Of a stretch of DNA of 64,000 nt, positions 44,108 to 53,250 are shown piece after piece (the first letter of the stretch is position 1; every line of letters begins with the position of its first letter). The notes beneath the pieces are model-generated. The model was given only the letters and a program-made list of their open reading frames with translations. It made no database searches and had not been told where the DNA came from. The position numbers and the translations under genes are program-made. Source of the DNA: an uncultured Alphaproteobacteria bacterium (GTDB lineage: Bacteria > Pseudomonadota > Alphaproteobacteria > Rhizobiales > Rhizobiaceae); assembly GCA_929200315.1 (NCBI GenBank), contig CAKMZB010000004.1, positions 9,726 to 73,725 of the forward strand. Direction: 5' to 3'.

Positions 44108-45322
44108 TCAGCGCAGCAAACCGCGCAAGTCGGCCTCCGCATCGGCCACAACTTCCTTTGAAACCGCAACCGTACCTTCAATCAATTTCCGCGCAGTCAT
44201 GAAGGCAGGGGCGTCGTTCATCGCATCGACGGCAATGAGTTCGTCACCGCGAAAATACCAGTGCGACATAGCCCCTTCCCTGCGCCCCGGGCGGCGGATG
44301 ACCGTGTCGTAGCTGCTCGCCAAACCGGCAATCTGGAGCTTCACATCATATTGGTCTGACCAGAACCAGGGTGTCGCGGCATAGGCAAGCTGCTCGCCAG
44401 CCATATTCGCTGCCGCGACTTCCGCCTGATGAATTGCATTGGGCACCGACTCCAGCCGAATGCGCGCACCGAGATGCTCAAAATTGGCACAATCCCCGGC
44501 GGCGAATATGTTTGGATCAGAGGTTGAACAAAATTCGTCAACGAGAATACCATTTTTACAGGCGATACCCGCCTCGCAGGCCAGATCGTCGTTCGGCAAG
44601 ACCCCGATCCCCACTAGCGCCACGTCCGCCTCAAGAATCGTACCGTCGGCGAGCATCACGCTGTGCAACTTGCCGTCATCGCCCTCAAAGCGCTGAAAAG
44701 ACTGACCTTCCAGTAGTGTCACGCCGTGACTGCTGTGCAATTTTCGGAAGTAGTCCGATGTCTCTGACGCCGCCACACGCTGGAGAATGCGCTCGGCAGC
44801 CTCAACCAGCGTCACGTCCATCCCACGCTTGCGCGCCACTGCGGCAACCTCAAGACCGACATAGCCACCACCAATGATGACGAGCTTCTTGCCCGCCACC
44901 ATATGCGGCTCCATCGCATCGATATGAGCAGTGGTACGTAGGTAGAAAACGCCGGCGAGATCGTCCCCCAACCCCTCCGGCAGACGCCGCACGCGGGAAC
45001 CGGTGGCGAGAAGAAGGCGGTCATAGGGAATGGAACCGCCATCCGCGCTGACTGTCTTTTTCTGCGGATCAATCGCATCCACCCGCAGGCCCAACCGGGT
45101 TTCGATCTTCGCTTCATCGTACCATTTCCGCGGGCGCAGAAGCAGGCGGTCTAAGGGCATGTCTCCAGCAAGATAGGCCTTGGAGAGCGGCGGGCGCTGG
45201 TAGGGCAGCACGTCTTCATCGCTGATCAGCATGATTTGCGCGGTCGCGTCTCGCGCGCGTAATTCGGCAGCGGCGGAAACTGCAGCCTGCCCGCCGCCAA
45301 CGATAAGGAAGCGCTGGCTCAA
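44108..45322 (-). CDS. Ferredoxin reductase-like FAD/NAD-dependent oxidoreductase
   Basis: A 404-residue pyridine-nucleotide-disulphide-oxidoreductase fold protein without the redox-active cysteine pair, similar to CamA/ThcD-type ferredoxin or rubredoxin reductases. FAD binds at FLIVGGGQAAVSAAAELRAR, NAD at LVIIGGGYVGLEVAAVARKR, and the second FAD motif is NIFAAGDCANFEH. No ATG fits; the likely start is TTG at 45322 overlapping the aldehyde dehydrogenase stop (TTGA) with CGGGGG about 8 nt upstream. It probably passes electrons to a ferredoxin partner encoded elsewhere. Confidence 0.82.
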   Translation of the reverse strand: MSQRFLIVGGGQAAVSAAAELRARDATAQIMLISDEDVLPYQRPPLSKAYLAGDMPLDRLLLRPRKWYDEAKIETRLGLRVDAIDPQKKTVSADGGSIPYDRLLLATGSRVRRLPEGLGDDLAGVFYLRTTAHIDAMEPHMVAGKKLVIIGGGYVGLEVAAVARKRGMDVTLVEAAERILQRVAASETSDYFRKLHSSHGVTLLEGQSFQRFEGDDGKLHSVMLADGTILEADVALVGIGVLPNDDLACEAGIACKNGILVDEFCSTSDPNIFAAGDCANFEHLGARIRLESVPNAIHQAEVAAANMAGEQLAYAATPWFWSDQYDVKLQIAGLASSYDTVIRRPGRREGAMSHWYFRGDELIAVDAMNDAPAFMTARKLIEGTVAVSKEVVADAEADLRGLLR

Positions 45323-46770
45323 AAGCCGAGACCCCCGAGGCAAACATATTTGGTCTGCAGATATTCCTCGATGCCCTGACGCCCACCTTCGGAGCCAACG
45401 CCCGATTCCTTAAAGCCCCCGAACGGCGCTTCCGGCGTGGTGATGACACCCTCATTGACTCCCACAAGCCCGTATTCCAGCCCCTCTATTACGCGAAAGG
45501 CCTGGCCGAGATCGGCGGTATAAACGTAGCCCGCAAGGCCGTAATCGGTGTTGTTTGCGGCATCGACGGCATCCTGTTCGCCCTTAAAGCGGAAGATTGG
45601 CGCGACAGGGCCAAAGATTTCCTCCGTTGCAAAACGCATGTCGTCGGTCGCACCGGTCAGCACAGTTGGTTTGTAGAAAAGGCCGCCAATGACATCCCCA
45701 CCACTTACAACCTCTGCCCCCTTATCCAGTGCATCCTTCACAAGCACCTGCACCTTATCGAGCGCGGCCTGGTTGATGAGCGGACCCTGCTGCACGCCAT
45801 CTTCAGCACCGTTACCAACCTTCAGCGCTTCGGCGGCTTTGGTGAACTTCTCAACGAATTCATCGTGAATACCGTCCTGCACAAAAAAGCGGTTTGTGCA
45901 CACGCAGGTCTGACCGGAATTGCGGAATTTCGCTGCAATCGCGCCTTCAACCGCCTTGTCGACATTGGCGCTGTCAAAAATGAGGAATGGCGCATTGCCG
46001 CCAAGCTCCATGGAGACCTTCTTCACCGTTTCAGCAGATTGTTGCATCAGCAGTTTGCCGACCTTGGTGGAACCGGTGAATGTAATTTTGCGCACCTTCT
46101 TGGAGGCGCACATCGCCTTGCCGATCTCCGGCGCATCGCCGGTCACAATGTTCATACAGCCGTCCGGCAAGCCAGCTTCTGCGGCAATCAAACCCCAGGC
46201 AAGGCCGGAATAGGGGGTTGATTCTGCCGGTTTGATAACGCTCGTGCAGCCAGCAGCTATGGCCGGGCCAATTTTGCGGGCAAGCATAGAGGACGGGAAA
46301 TTCCACGGCGTGATGGCCGCCACCACGCCGACCGGTTCATGCCGAACCATGAGCCGTCGATCTGCCCAGGGGGATGGCACGATGTCACCATAAACCCGGC
46401 GACCCTCCTCGGCGAACCAGGTGAGGTAATTCGCGCCAATGGCGATCTCGCCCATCGCCTCGGCAAGCGGCTTGCCCATTTCGGTGGTGAGCAGCTCCGC
46501 CAATTCCTTCTGATTGTCCATCATCACATCGTGCATGCGGCGTAGGATCCCGGCGCGTTCATTCGCTGTGGTGTGGCGAAAGCTCGCAAAAGCCTCATGT
46601 GCTGCATCAATCGCCCGCAGCGTTTCCACCTGTCCGGCCATCGGCACTGTACCAATAATGTCACCGGTGGCAGGGTTGTCGACATTGAGCGTCTTACGAT
46701 TGTCAGCTGCGACCCACATCCCCCCGATCAGATTGGCTTCACGGAGATAGGTATTTGAAAAGCTGGGCAT
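45319..46770 (-). CDS. gabD: NAD(P)-dependent aldehyde dehydrogenase, succinate-semialdehyde dehydrogenase type
   Basis: A 483-residue aldehyde dehydrogenase close to the GabD group that oxidises succinate semialdehyde to succinate. The catalytic Glu is in KVSMELGGNAPFLIFDSANV and the catalytic Cys in RNSGQTCVCTNRFFVQDG; the NAD(P)-binding TPWNFPSSMLARKIGPA is complete. Length is usual. It is the first gene of a three-gene run with the reductase and the ring-cleavage protein, a setting that also allows a role in aromatic or amine catabolism, so the symbol is tentative. Confidence 0.85.
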   Translation of the reverse strand: MPSFSNTYLREANLIGGMWVAADNRKTLNVDNPATGDIIGTVPMAGQVETLRAIDAAHEAFASFRHTTANERAGILRRMHDVMMDNQKELAELLTTEMGKPLAEAMGEIAIGANYLTWFAEEGRRVYGDIVPSPWADRRLMVRHEPVGVVAAITPWNFPSSMLARKIGPAIAAGCTSVIKPAESTPYSGLAWGLIAAEAGLPDGCMNIVTGDAPEIGKAMCASKKVRKITFTGSTKVGKLLMQQSAETVKKVSMELGGNAPFLIFDSANVDKAVEGAIAAKFRNSGQTCVCTNRFFVQDGIHDEFVEKFTKAAEALKVGNGAEDGVQQGPLINQAALDKVQVLVKDALDKGAEVVSGGDVIGGLFYKPTVLTGATDDMRFATEEIFGPVAPIFRFKGEQDAVDAANNTDYGLAGYVYTADLGQAFRVIEGLEYGLVGVNEGVITTPEAPFGGFKESGVGSEGGRQGIEEYLQTKYVCLGGLGF

Positions 46771-47022
46771 GGGTCTTGGATACTTCCTGATGGTCGCGGT
46801 TTGAGGCTCTTATCGCGCGAGGTCACCACGCCACGCAAGCAGAGCAAAGACGCGGTGAAAATGTCACGTAGGTGAAACAAGTGTCTTCACAAGTGACCGC
46901 ATATCGCCACTGGCGTTTGCAAGGTGCAAAGTAAGGCTTTAGACGGGGCCAACCGCAGCAGCCAAATGCCGCATGGCACCGGCGGCCGCCGACCGATAAT
47001 CCCGTTTCAGGAGCACCCTTCC
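46771..47022. promoter_or_regulatory. Divergent control region between the aldehyde dehydrogenase and acpXL
   Basis: A 252-bp gap with opposite start codons at its ends. It contains a short inverted repeat GTGAA (46872-46876) and TTCAC (46886-46890) with a 9-bp spacer and two copies of ACAAGTG. The acpXL ribosome site CAGGAG is at 47008-47013. No gene, RNA or convincing promoter hexamers seen. Confidence 0.35.
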
Positions 47023-47298
47023 ATGTCCACATTCGACAAGGTTGCAGACATCATCGCCGACACGTCCGAGATTCCCCGCGAGGACATCACGCCAGAAAGC
47101 CACACGATCGACGATCTTGGCATCGATTCCCTCGATTTCCTCGACATCGTTTTTGCCATCGACAAAGATTTCGGTATCAAGATCCCGCTGGAAGCTTGGA
47201 CCCAGGAAGTGAACGACGGAAAGGTCGCGACAGAAGAGTACTTCGTGCTGAAGAACCTCTGCTCCAAGATCGACGAACTCGTCGCGGCCAAGGCTTAA
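47023..47298 (+). CDS. acpXL: Acyl carrier protein AcpXL for very-long-chain fatty acid of lipid A
   Basis: A 91-residue acyl carrier protein. The phosphopantetheine serine is Ser36 in [15 protein letters not shown]. The sequence and the five-gene operon after it identify it as AcpXL, the carrier on which rhizobia and relatives build the 26-30 carbon hydroxy fatty acid later attached to lipid A. The ATG at 47023 with CAGGAG 9 nt upstream is clear. It is followed 15 bp later by the fabZ-type gene. Confidence 0.93.
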   Translation: MSTFDKVADIIADTSEIPREDITPESHTIDDLGIDSLDFLDIVFAIDKDFGIKIPLEAWTQEVNDGKVATEEYFVLKNLCSKIDELVAAKA

Positions 47299-47313
47299 GG
47301 CTCGGCTCCAAAC

Positions 47314-47787
47314 GTGCAGCTCGAATATTTCCAGATGGTCGATTCCATCGTCTCCTTCGACGATGGATCGGGCGAAATCTTGGTGCGCTCTACCGTGCCG
47401 GAGGAGAGCCCTATCTTTCAGGGGCATTTCCCCGGAATGCCGCTCTTGCCTGGTGTACTGTTGATCGAAACCATGGCGCAGGCCGCCGGGTTTTTGGTCC
47501 TTGCCCGCACGCGCTTTGCACAGATGCCATTTCTGGCCGGAGTGAAACAGGCCAAGATGCGCACCTTTGTAGAGCCGGGAGAGCCGCTGGAGATCAGCGC
47601 GAACCTGGAGCATGACGGTTCCGGTTTTGCCATGGCTCGTGCGCGGATCAAGCGCGAGGGCAAACCGATCTGCGACACGCAATTGACGCTGAAGACACTG
47701 GCCTTCCCGAATGCCGAGTTTGCCGCGATGATTGCCGAACGTGCGCGGTTTTTGGGCATGCCTGAGGACTATCTGCCCAAGGGTTGA
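47314..47787 (+). CDS. fabZXL: 3-hydroxyacyl-ACP dehydratase FabZ-like, lipid A very-long-chain pathway
   Basis: A 157-residue hot-dog-fold dehydratase. FQGHFPGMPLLPGVLLIETM contains the catalytic His and the conserved FPG; the Glu that pairs with it is Glu48 in LIETMAQAAG. It removes water from 3-hydroxyacyl-AcpXL during elongation. The start is GTG at 47314 (MQLEYFQMVD), consistent with the family. Operon position between acpXL and two KAS II genes is that of the rhizobial cluster. Confidence 0.9.
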   Translation: MQLEYFQMVDSIVSFDDGSGEILVRSTVPEESPIFQGHFPGMPLLPGVLLIETMAQAAGFLVLARTRFAQMPFLAGVKQAKMRTFVEPGEPLEISANLEHDGSGFAMARARIKREGKPICDTQLTLKTLAFPNAEFAAMIAERARFLGMPEDYLPKG

Positions 47788-47865
47788 AAAAGCTCGCACC
47801 CTTGATGCAGCGCGCAAAGGCTTTAAGGCGTTGTGGTCACGGCACTAAGAGAATGTGAGACAGAA

Positions 47866-49023
47866 ATGAGCAGCGGCGAACGCAAGCCGGTTCTGATAAC
47901 CGGCATCGGCCTCCTTTCGGCTGCCGGAGAAGGTGGCGATGCCCACCGCGCGGCGCTTGCGGCCGGCAAGCCGCTCGGCCTGACGAGCGAGGGATTTGTC
48001 CCCTACACAGTTCACGCCCTTAACGAGCCGGACTGGTCCGCCCAGATCGGTCGCCGCGACATGCGCCAGATGGAGCCGTGGCAACGTATCGGCACCTATG
48101 TGGCGGGTCTCGCGTTGGATGATGCCAGCCCCAGGGACAATAGACTGCTTGACCGGATGGACATGATCGTCGCCGCCGGTGGCGGGGAGCGGGACATTGA
48201 GGTCGACAACACCATCATGGACGATGTCCGCCAGGGCGGTGACCCGGAAGTGGTGGTCAATGAACGCCTGCCCAACGACCTGCGCCCAACACTCTTTCTC
48301 GCCCAGCTTTCCAACCTCCTCGCTGGCAACATTTCCATTGTTCACAAGGTGACGGGCTCCTCCCGCACCTTCATGGGTGAAGAGGGCGCCGGCATGTCGG
48401 CCATCGCCACAGCCCATGCCCGCATCTCCTCCGGTCAGAGTGACATTATGCTTGTGGGCGGAGCCTTTAACGGTGAGCGGGAGGACATGCTGCTCTTGTT
48501 TGAACTGGGAAACGTCCTCTCCCACGGTGACGGCACGGTTCCGGTCAGCCAGCGGGAAGGCAAGGATGCCGGCTTCCATCTTGGCTCCGTCGGCGCATTT
48601 CTGGTTTTGGAATCGGCGGACCACGCCAAGGCACGCGGCGCGAATGCCTATGGCGAACTCACCGCAGTGAAAGCTGGCCACGGTGGCCGTGACGGCTCGG
48701 CACTTGCAGATCGTCTTTCCGGCCTTGTTGTAGACAGCAACATCGGCGCAGATGTTCCCGTTCTTTCCAGCGGCACTGGCTTGCCGGATCTGCGTAAGGC
48801 CGAACAAAGCGCCCTCGGCGATCGTCCGGTTCGCCATGTCGGCACTGTCTTCGGCCACAGCGTTGAAGCGCAATTCCCCCTTGCAGTGGCGCTCGCCGCG
48901 CTTGAATTGCAGCGGTCTGCAACGTTTGATGGGGCGACGCAGATTGGCGCAAGCGCTGTCGGGTCGTGGCGCTCGGAAGCGGTTGCTCTTCTTACAAAAG
49001 TCAAAGAGGGAGACGCCCGATGA
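47866..49023 (+). CDS. fabF2XL: Beta-ketoacyl-ACP synthase-like protein FabF2XL lacking the catalytic cysteine
   Basis: A 385-residue ketosynthase-fold protein. Aligned to FabF by eye, the catalytic Cys falls at Glu173 (FMGEEGAGMSAI), and the first catalytic His motif (N-A-H-G-T) is replaced by LSSGTGLP; the second, FGHSVEAQFPLAVA, keeps its His. It therefore resembles a chain-length factor rather than an active synthase and probably pairs with the intact FabF1XL, whose start overlaps its stop (ATGA). The ATG at 47866 is preferred to a GTG at 47833. Role in the lipid A very-long-chain pathway is inferred from the operon. Confidence 0.88.
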   Translation: MSSGERKPVLITGIGLLSAAGEGGDAHRAALAAGKPLGLTSEGFVPYTVHALNEPDWSAQIGRRDMRQMEPWQRIGTYVAGLALDDASPRDNRLLDRMDMIVAAGGGERDIEVDNTIMDDVRQGGDPEVVVNERLPNDLRPTLFLAQLSNLLAGNISIVHKVTGSSRTFMGEEGAGMSAIATAHARISSGQSDIMLVGGAFNGEREDMLLLFELGNVLSHGDGTVPVSQREGKDAGFHLGSVGAFLVLESADHAKARGANAYGELTAVKAGHGGRDGSALADRLSGLVVDSNIGADVPVLSSGTGLPDLRKAEQSALGDRPVRHVGTVFGHSVEAQFPLAVALAALELQRSATFDGATQIGASAVGSWRSEAVALLTKVKEGDAR

Positions 49024-50294
49024 GTAGTCATCTTGACCATCTTGGCCGCCCCATCGTGGTGGTGACGGGTATCGGCGTCGTCTCATCCCTCGGCCGTGGC
49101 TGCGCCGAAAACTGGACCAAGCTCACCGCGGGCGAATCCGGTATTCACTCCATTTCCCGCTTCCCCACAGACGGTCTGCGCACCACCATGGCAGGCACGG
49201 TGGACTTTATGGACGTTGAGCCAATGTCGGCTCCCGCCCTCTCCTTTGCACTCGCCAAAACCGCAACCCAAGAGGCCGTCGATCAGGCAGGTATTTCCGC
49301 CGGTGATTTTCCCGGTCCGTTGTTCCTCGCTGCCCCCCCGGTGGAGATGGAATGGCAGCATCGCTTTGCCCTCAACGCTGATGCACCGGACAGCGAGAGT
49401 GAGGGCTACAAGCGCATGCTGGCTGCGGCCCGCGAAAAGAAACGCCAGGATCTTTTCGAGCTTTTCCAATTCGGCACGACCGCCGACCAAATCACCGAAA
49501 CCTTCGGCACAAAGGGCTTGCCGATTTCCCTTTCCACGGCATGCGCCTCCGGTGCCACTGCAGTACAGCTCGGTGTCGAGGCGATCCGCCGAGGCGACAC
49601 AGGTGCTGCGCTCTGCGTAGGTACAGATGGATCGGTGATGACGGAATCATTGGTGCGTTTCTCACTTCTCTCAGCCCTGTCGACCCAGAATGAAGAGCCA
49701 TCCAAAGCCTCTAAACCCTTCTCAAAAGACCGCGATGGCTTCGTCATGGCAGAGGGTGCCGGAGCGCTGGTTCTGGAATCTCTTGAAAATGCCAAAGCCC
49801 GAGGGGCCAACATTCTTGCTGTGCTGAAAGGCTGCGGCGAGAAGGCAGACCACTTTCACCGCACCCGCTCGTCCCCCGACGGTTCACCCGTTATCGCTGC
49901 GGTCAACCGCGCGCTGGAAGATGCTGGCGTCACGGTGGACGAAATCGACACGATCAACGCCCACGGCACCTCCACGCCGGAAAATGACAGAATGGAATAC
50001 AATTCCCTCCACGCCGTCTTCGGCGACCGCATCCATGATGTGCCGATCACGTCCAACAAGTCGATGATCGGCCACACCCTTACCGCTGCTGGCGCGATCG
50101 AGGCGGTTGTCTCTGTCATGACATTGCGCGAGGGGTTGATCCCACCCACCATCAACTACACGAACCCTGACCCGGACATCCCTATGGACGTTGTCCATGG
50201 CGAGGCGCGGTCGGCACCGGTGAAGACCGTTCTATCCAATTCATTCGGCTTTGGCGGGCAAAACGCCTGCCTCGTCTTCGGCGCTGCGGAGTAA
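49020..50294 (+). CDS. fabF1XL: Beta-ketoacyl-ACP synthase II FabF1XL
   Basis: A 424-residue KAS II. All three catalytic residues are present: Cys in ISLSTACASGATAVQLG, His in NAHGTSTPENDRM and His in NKSMIGHTLTAAGAIEA. It condenses malonyl-ACP with the growing chain for the very-long-chain lipid A acid. The start ATG at 49020 overlaps the preceding stop by 4 bp, with GAGGGAGA upstream. Close coupling to the cysteine-less paralogue suggests a heterodimer. Confidence 0.92.
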   Translation: MSSHLDHLGRPIVVVTGIGVVSSLGRGCAENWTKLTAGESGIHSISRFPTDGLRTTMAGTVDFMDVEPMSAPALSFALAKTATQEAVDQAGISAGDFPGPLFLAAPPVEMEWQHRFALNADAPDSESEGYKRMLAAAREKKRQDLFELFQFGTTADQITETFGTKGLPISLSTACASGATAVQLGVEAIRRGDTGAALCVGTDGSVMTESLVRFSLLSALSTQNEEPSKASKPFSKDRDGFVMAEGAGALVLESLENAKARGANILAVLKGCGEKADHFHRTRSSPDGSPVIAAVNRALEDAGVTVDEIDTINAHGTSTPENDRMEYNSLHAVFGDRIHDVPITSNKSMIGHTLTAAGAIEAVVSVMTLREGLIPPTINYTNPDPDIPMDVVHGEARSAPVKTVLSNSFGFGGQNACLVFGAAE

Positions 50295-50299
50295 GAGAC

Positions 50300-51328
50300 A
50301 TGCGTGCCCTGCAACTTGTTTCCGACCGCGAGGTCAAAGCCGTCGATCTGGCCGAGCCGGAAGCCCCTGCTCCCGGCGAAGTTCAGTTGCGCGTTCGTGT
50401 CGTCGCGCTCAATCACCTCGATGTCTGGGGCTGGCGCGGCATGGCCTTTGCCAAACGCGAAATGCCGCTGACGATTGGCGCTGAAGCTTCTGCGGAGGTT
50501 GTGGCCTTGGGCGAAGGCGTGTCTGGCCTGAAGCCGGGACAACTGGTCTCAATCTTCGGCGCGCGCACCTGTGGCACCTGCCACCATTGCCGCGAAGGAC
50601 GCGATAATCTGTGCGAACATGTTGAAGGTGTTCACGGTTTCCATCTCGGCGGTTTTGCCCGGGAATTGGTCAACATCCCCGCGCGCCAATGCGTCCCCGC
50701 ACCTCCCGGTTGCGATGATGTTGGCGCAGCACTTGCGCCCATCACCTTCGGCACCTGCGAACACATGCTCTTTGACAACGCCAAACTCCAACCCGGCGAA
50801 ACGGTCCTCATTCAGGCCGGTGGCTCGGGTATCGGTACAGCAGCGATCCAGCTTGCAAAGGCGATTGGCTGCACGGTCATCACCACCGTCGGGTCTGATG
50901 ACAAGATCGAGCCGGCCGGGGCGCTCGGTGCCGACCATGTCATCAACTATCGCGAAGATCGCTTCGAAGGCGTCACGCGGAAAATCACCAAGAAGCAGGG
51001 TGTTGATGTGGTTTTTGAACATGTCGGCGCGCAAACGTGGGCCGGTTCCATGCTCGTGATGAAGCGCGGCGGGCGGCTTGTGACCTGTGGCTCCACCTCC
51101 GGCGTTTCTGCCGAAACCAACCTCATGATGCTGTTCCAGCGCCAGCTTCGCCTCATCGGTTCTTTCGGCTGCCGGATGGAAAATATGGTCACTTCCATGG
51201 ACAAGATGGCTCGAGGTTTCGGCAAACCGGTGGTGGATACCGAGATCGAGTTCGGCGACACGGCAACCGCGCTGGAGCGGATGGAAAGCCGCAAGGTCTT
51301 CGGCAAAATCATCATGCGCATGAGCTGA
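50300..51328 (+). CDS. adh2XL: Zinc-binding MDR family dehydrogenase of the lipid A very-long-chain operon
   Basis: A 342-residue medium-chain dehydrogenase/reductase. The structural-zinc lobe CGTCHHCREGRDNLCEH has four cysteines, and the cofactor motif is LIQAGGSGIGTAAIQLAKA. It probably acts as an enoyl or keto reductase in building the long chain or as an oxidoreductase on its hydroxyl end; the exact step is not established by sequence. The start ATG is 5 bp after the fabF1XL stop and the operon position is that of adh2XL in rhizobia. Confidence 0.88.
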   Translation: MRALQLVSDREVKAVDLAEPEAPAPGEVQLRVRVVALNHLDVWGWRGMAFAKREMPLTIGAEASAEVVALGEGVSGLKPGQLVSIFGARTCGTCHHCREGRDNLCEHVEGVHGFHLGGFARELVNIPARQCVPAPPGCDDVGAALAPITFGTCEHMLFDNAKLQPGETVLIQAGGSGIGTAAIQLAKAIGCTVITTVGSDDKIEPAGALGADHVINYREDRFEGVTRKITKKQGVDVVFEHVGAQTWAGSMLVMKRGGRLVTCGSTSGVSAETNLMMLFQRQLRLIGSFGCRMENMVTSMDKMARGFGKPVVDTEIEFGDTATALERMESRKVFGKIIMRMS

Positions 51329-51332
51329 GCCG

Positions 51333-52295
51333 GTGGCCCGGTTCATCCGACATCCGCTCGTTGAGCGACAATTGCTGCGCATTAAGGTGGCCTGGGACTG
51401 GACGGTCGCAAAGCTTGTTGGCTTGTTCCTACATTACGCCAAAAAGCTGCCGCCGGAAAAATCAACGAGTGCCGCCGAGCGGTTGGGGCGCCGTCTCGCG
51501 CCTATCATGCCACGCACCAGCCTTGCCCGCCGCAACATCACAGCTGCCTTTCCAGAGAAATCGAAGGCGGAAGTCGATGAGATCGTGCGCGGTGTGTGGG
51601 GCAATGTGGGTCGCACGATTGCAGAATATGTCTTTCTGGACCGCCTCTTTGATTTTGACGTTGAGAACCCAGATGCCGGCCGTATCGAGGTGACGGGGAT
51701 CGAGCATTTCGTCCACCTGCGTGAAAGCGGCAAGCCGGTCGTGCTGTTTACGGCGCATACCGGCAATTGGGAGATCCTACCCATTGCAGCAGCGGCCTAT
51801 GAGCTCAACGTTACCGCCCTCTTCCGCCCACCCAACAACCCCTATCTGGCCAAGCGTGTGCTGAAAGCGCGACGCACAGCGATGGGCCATCTGGTCCCGT
51901 CCCGCGCCGGTGCAGCCTGGGCTTTGGCACGGACATTGGAGCAGAATGAAGCGGTGGGCCTCCTCGCCGACCAGGCCTTCACCAAGGGCCCGCGGGTCAC
52001 CTTCATGGGACGCGAGGCGAGCGCTAATCCATTGGCGGCAAACTTGGCCCGCCAATTCAACTGCGACATCCACCCGGCTCGATGCGTACGCTTACCGGGC
52101 GGCAAGTTTCGCCTCGAATTGCACGGTGCAATCGACCTACCAAAGAAAGCAGACGGCACGCTGGATGTCGTTGCAACGACGCAGAAGATTGCCGACATCA
52201 CGGAAAGCTGGGTGCGCGAATACCCAGAGCAGTGGCTCTGGCTTCACGACCGTTGGAAGCTGAAGGGCCCTCCTCCCACCAAATGGTCGCGCTAA
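51333..52295 (+). CDS. lpxXL: Lipid A very-long-chain acyltransferase LpxXL
   Basis: A 320-residue inner-membrane acyltransferase of the LpxL/HtrB family, which in rhizobia moves the 28-carbon hydroxy acid from AcpXL to lipid A. The catalytic H-x4-E is in FTAHTGNWEILP, and LADQAFTKGPRVTFMGREA is the usual second conserved block. The start is GTG at 51333, 4 bp after the dehydrogenase stop. It ends 4 bp from the convergent molybdoenzyme operon. Confidence 0.93.
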   Translation: MARFIRHPLVERQLLRIKVAWDWTVAKLVGLFLHYAKKLPPEKSTSAAERLGRRLAPIMPRTSLARRNITAAFPEKSKAEVDEIVRGVWGNVGRTIAEYVFLDRLFDFDVENPDAGRIEVTGIEHFVHLRESGKPVVLFTAHTGNWEILPIAAAAYELNVTALFRPPNNPYLAKRVLKARRTAMGHLVPSRAGAAWALARTLEQNEAVGLLADQAFTKGPRVTFMGREASANPLAANLARQFNCDIHPARCVRLPGGKFRLELHGAIDLPKKADGTLDVVATTQKIADITESWVREYPEQWLWLHDRWKLKGPPPTKWSR

Positions 52296-52299
52296 ATGC

Positions 52300-53250
52300 T
52301 CAGTCTCGCGGCTGCAGAGCCTCTTCGCCACCGTAGTAGAGCCCGACCGCGTGCTTTGCGGTCGCAAAGAACAGCCAGCGATCAAGGAACGTGCCCGCCA
52401 GGAAACTCACCGTGGCGGCGATTTGCAGAGCGGCGGCGGCAGAAGGCTCCGGCATCAGGGACACAAATAGCGCCGTCATCGGAAAGGCAAAACTCAGCAG
52501 GGTTTCTATCCAACCGAGCTTTACCTCGTGCTTGCGCGCGATGCGGAAAGCCATTTCATCGGTCAGATAATTGCCCATCGCATGGGGTCGCTCCAGCAAT
52601 CGCACCTCACCCAGATATCCCAATCCCGTCGCACTTTCCATGGAAGATTTGCCATAACCAATCCGCATCGCCCGGCGCTTCCAAATAAATTTCACAAGCC
52701 AGGTGACCACCAGAAAAGCAAGCGACAGCAGCACCCAGATGCTGTTGGAATCCGTACCCGCCTCACGCCCAAAAAGAGTGAAATAGATCAGCATGCCTGA
52801 TGTCAGCGCAGCCAGCAGATAGACAGCCGCCGTCCATGCGGTGTGCCATTGTGGCACCGTGCGCAGCGAAGCGTAGATCATGGCGGTACAAAATACCGTC
52901 AAAGCCGCGCTGATACCGCCGACATAGCCGAGCCGCAGATCGAAGGCTCCAAAGAAAATACTCATCGCTGCAAGCAGCGTCAGCGGTGCGAAAGTGAGAA
53001 CCGCCATCACCCCTTCCCGCGACAGCCAACTTGAACGCCATTGAGAAAATGCTCGCCACGCCCGCTGCGGGTTACGCAGATGGAGCGTTGATGACATGAG
53101 CCCCACCGCAATCATCGCCAGCGCCAAGACCCAAGCGATCTTGGTGGACGTGAAAACCGGGTTGCCGTGACCGAGCGCAAGTACGAAAGCAAGGCCGTAC
53201 CCCGCGCCAGACAAAGTGGTGAATGCGATTACGGAAAGCGCCGGATGCAT
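52300..53250 (-). CDS. soeC: DmsC-type membrane anchor subunit, probable SoeC
   Basis: A 316-residue polytopic membrane protein of the DmsC family (about eight spans), which anchors a molybdoenzyme and passes electrons to quinone. MHPALSVIAFTTLSGAGYGL is the typical N-terminus, and the LRNPQRAWRAFSQWRSSWLS segment is conserved. It is the last gene of the soeA-soeB-membrane protein-soeC set; its ATG shares one base with the preceding TAA. I place the start at 53250 as the frame upstream lies inside that gene. Confidence 0.85.
   Translation of the reverse strand: MHPALSVIAFTTLSGAGYGLAFVLALGHGNPVFTSTKIAWVLALAMIAVGLMSSTLHLRNPQRAWRAFSQWRSSWLSREGVMAVLTFAPLTLLAAMSIFFGAFDLRLGYVGGISAALTVFCTAMIYASLRTVPQWHTAWTAAVYLLAALTSGMLIYFTLFGREAGTDSNSIWVLLSLAFLVVTWLVKFIWKRRAMRIGYGKSSMESATGLGYLGEVRLLERPHAMGNYLTDEMAFRIARKHEVKLGWIETLLSFAFPMTALFVSLMPEPSAAAALQIAATVSFLAGTFLDRWLFFATAKHAVGLYYGGEEALQPRD

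Noticed and set aside
47845..49086. Long open frame on the minus strand (over 400 codons) opposite fabF2XL
   Set aside because: It is antisense to a gene with clear motifs and operon position, and its own translation shows no family features. GC-rich codon use opens such frames by chance.
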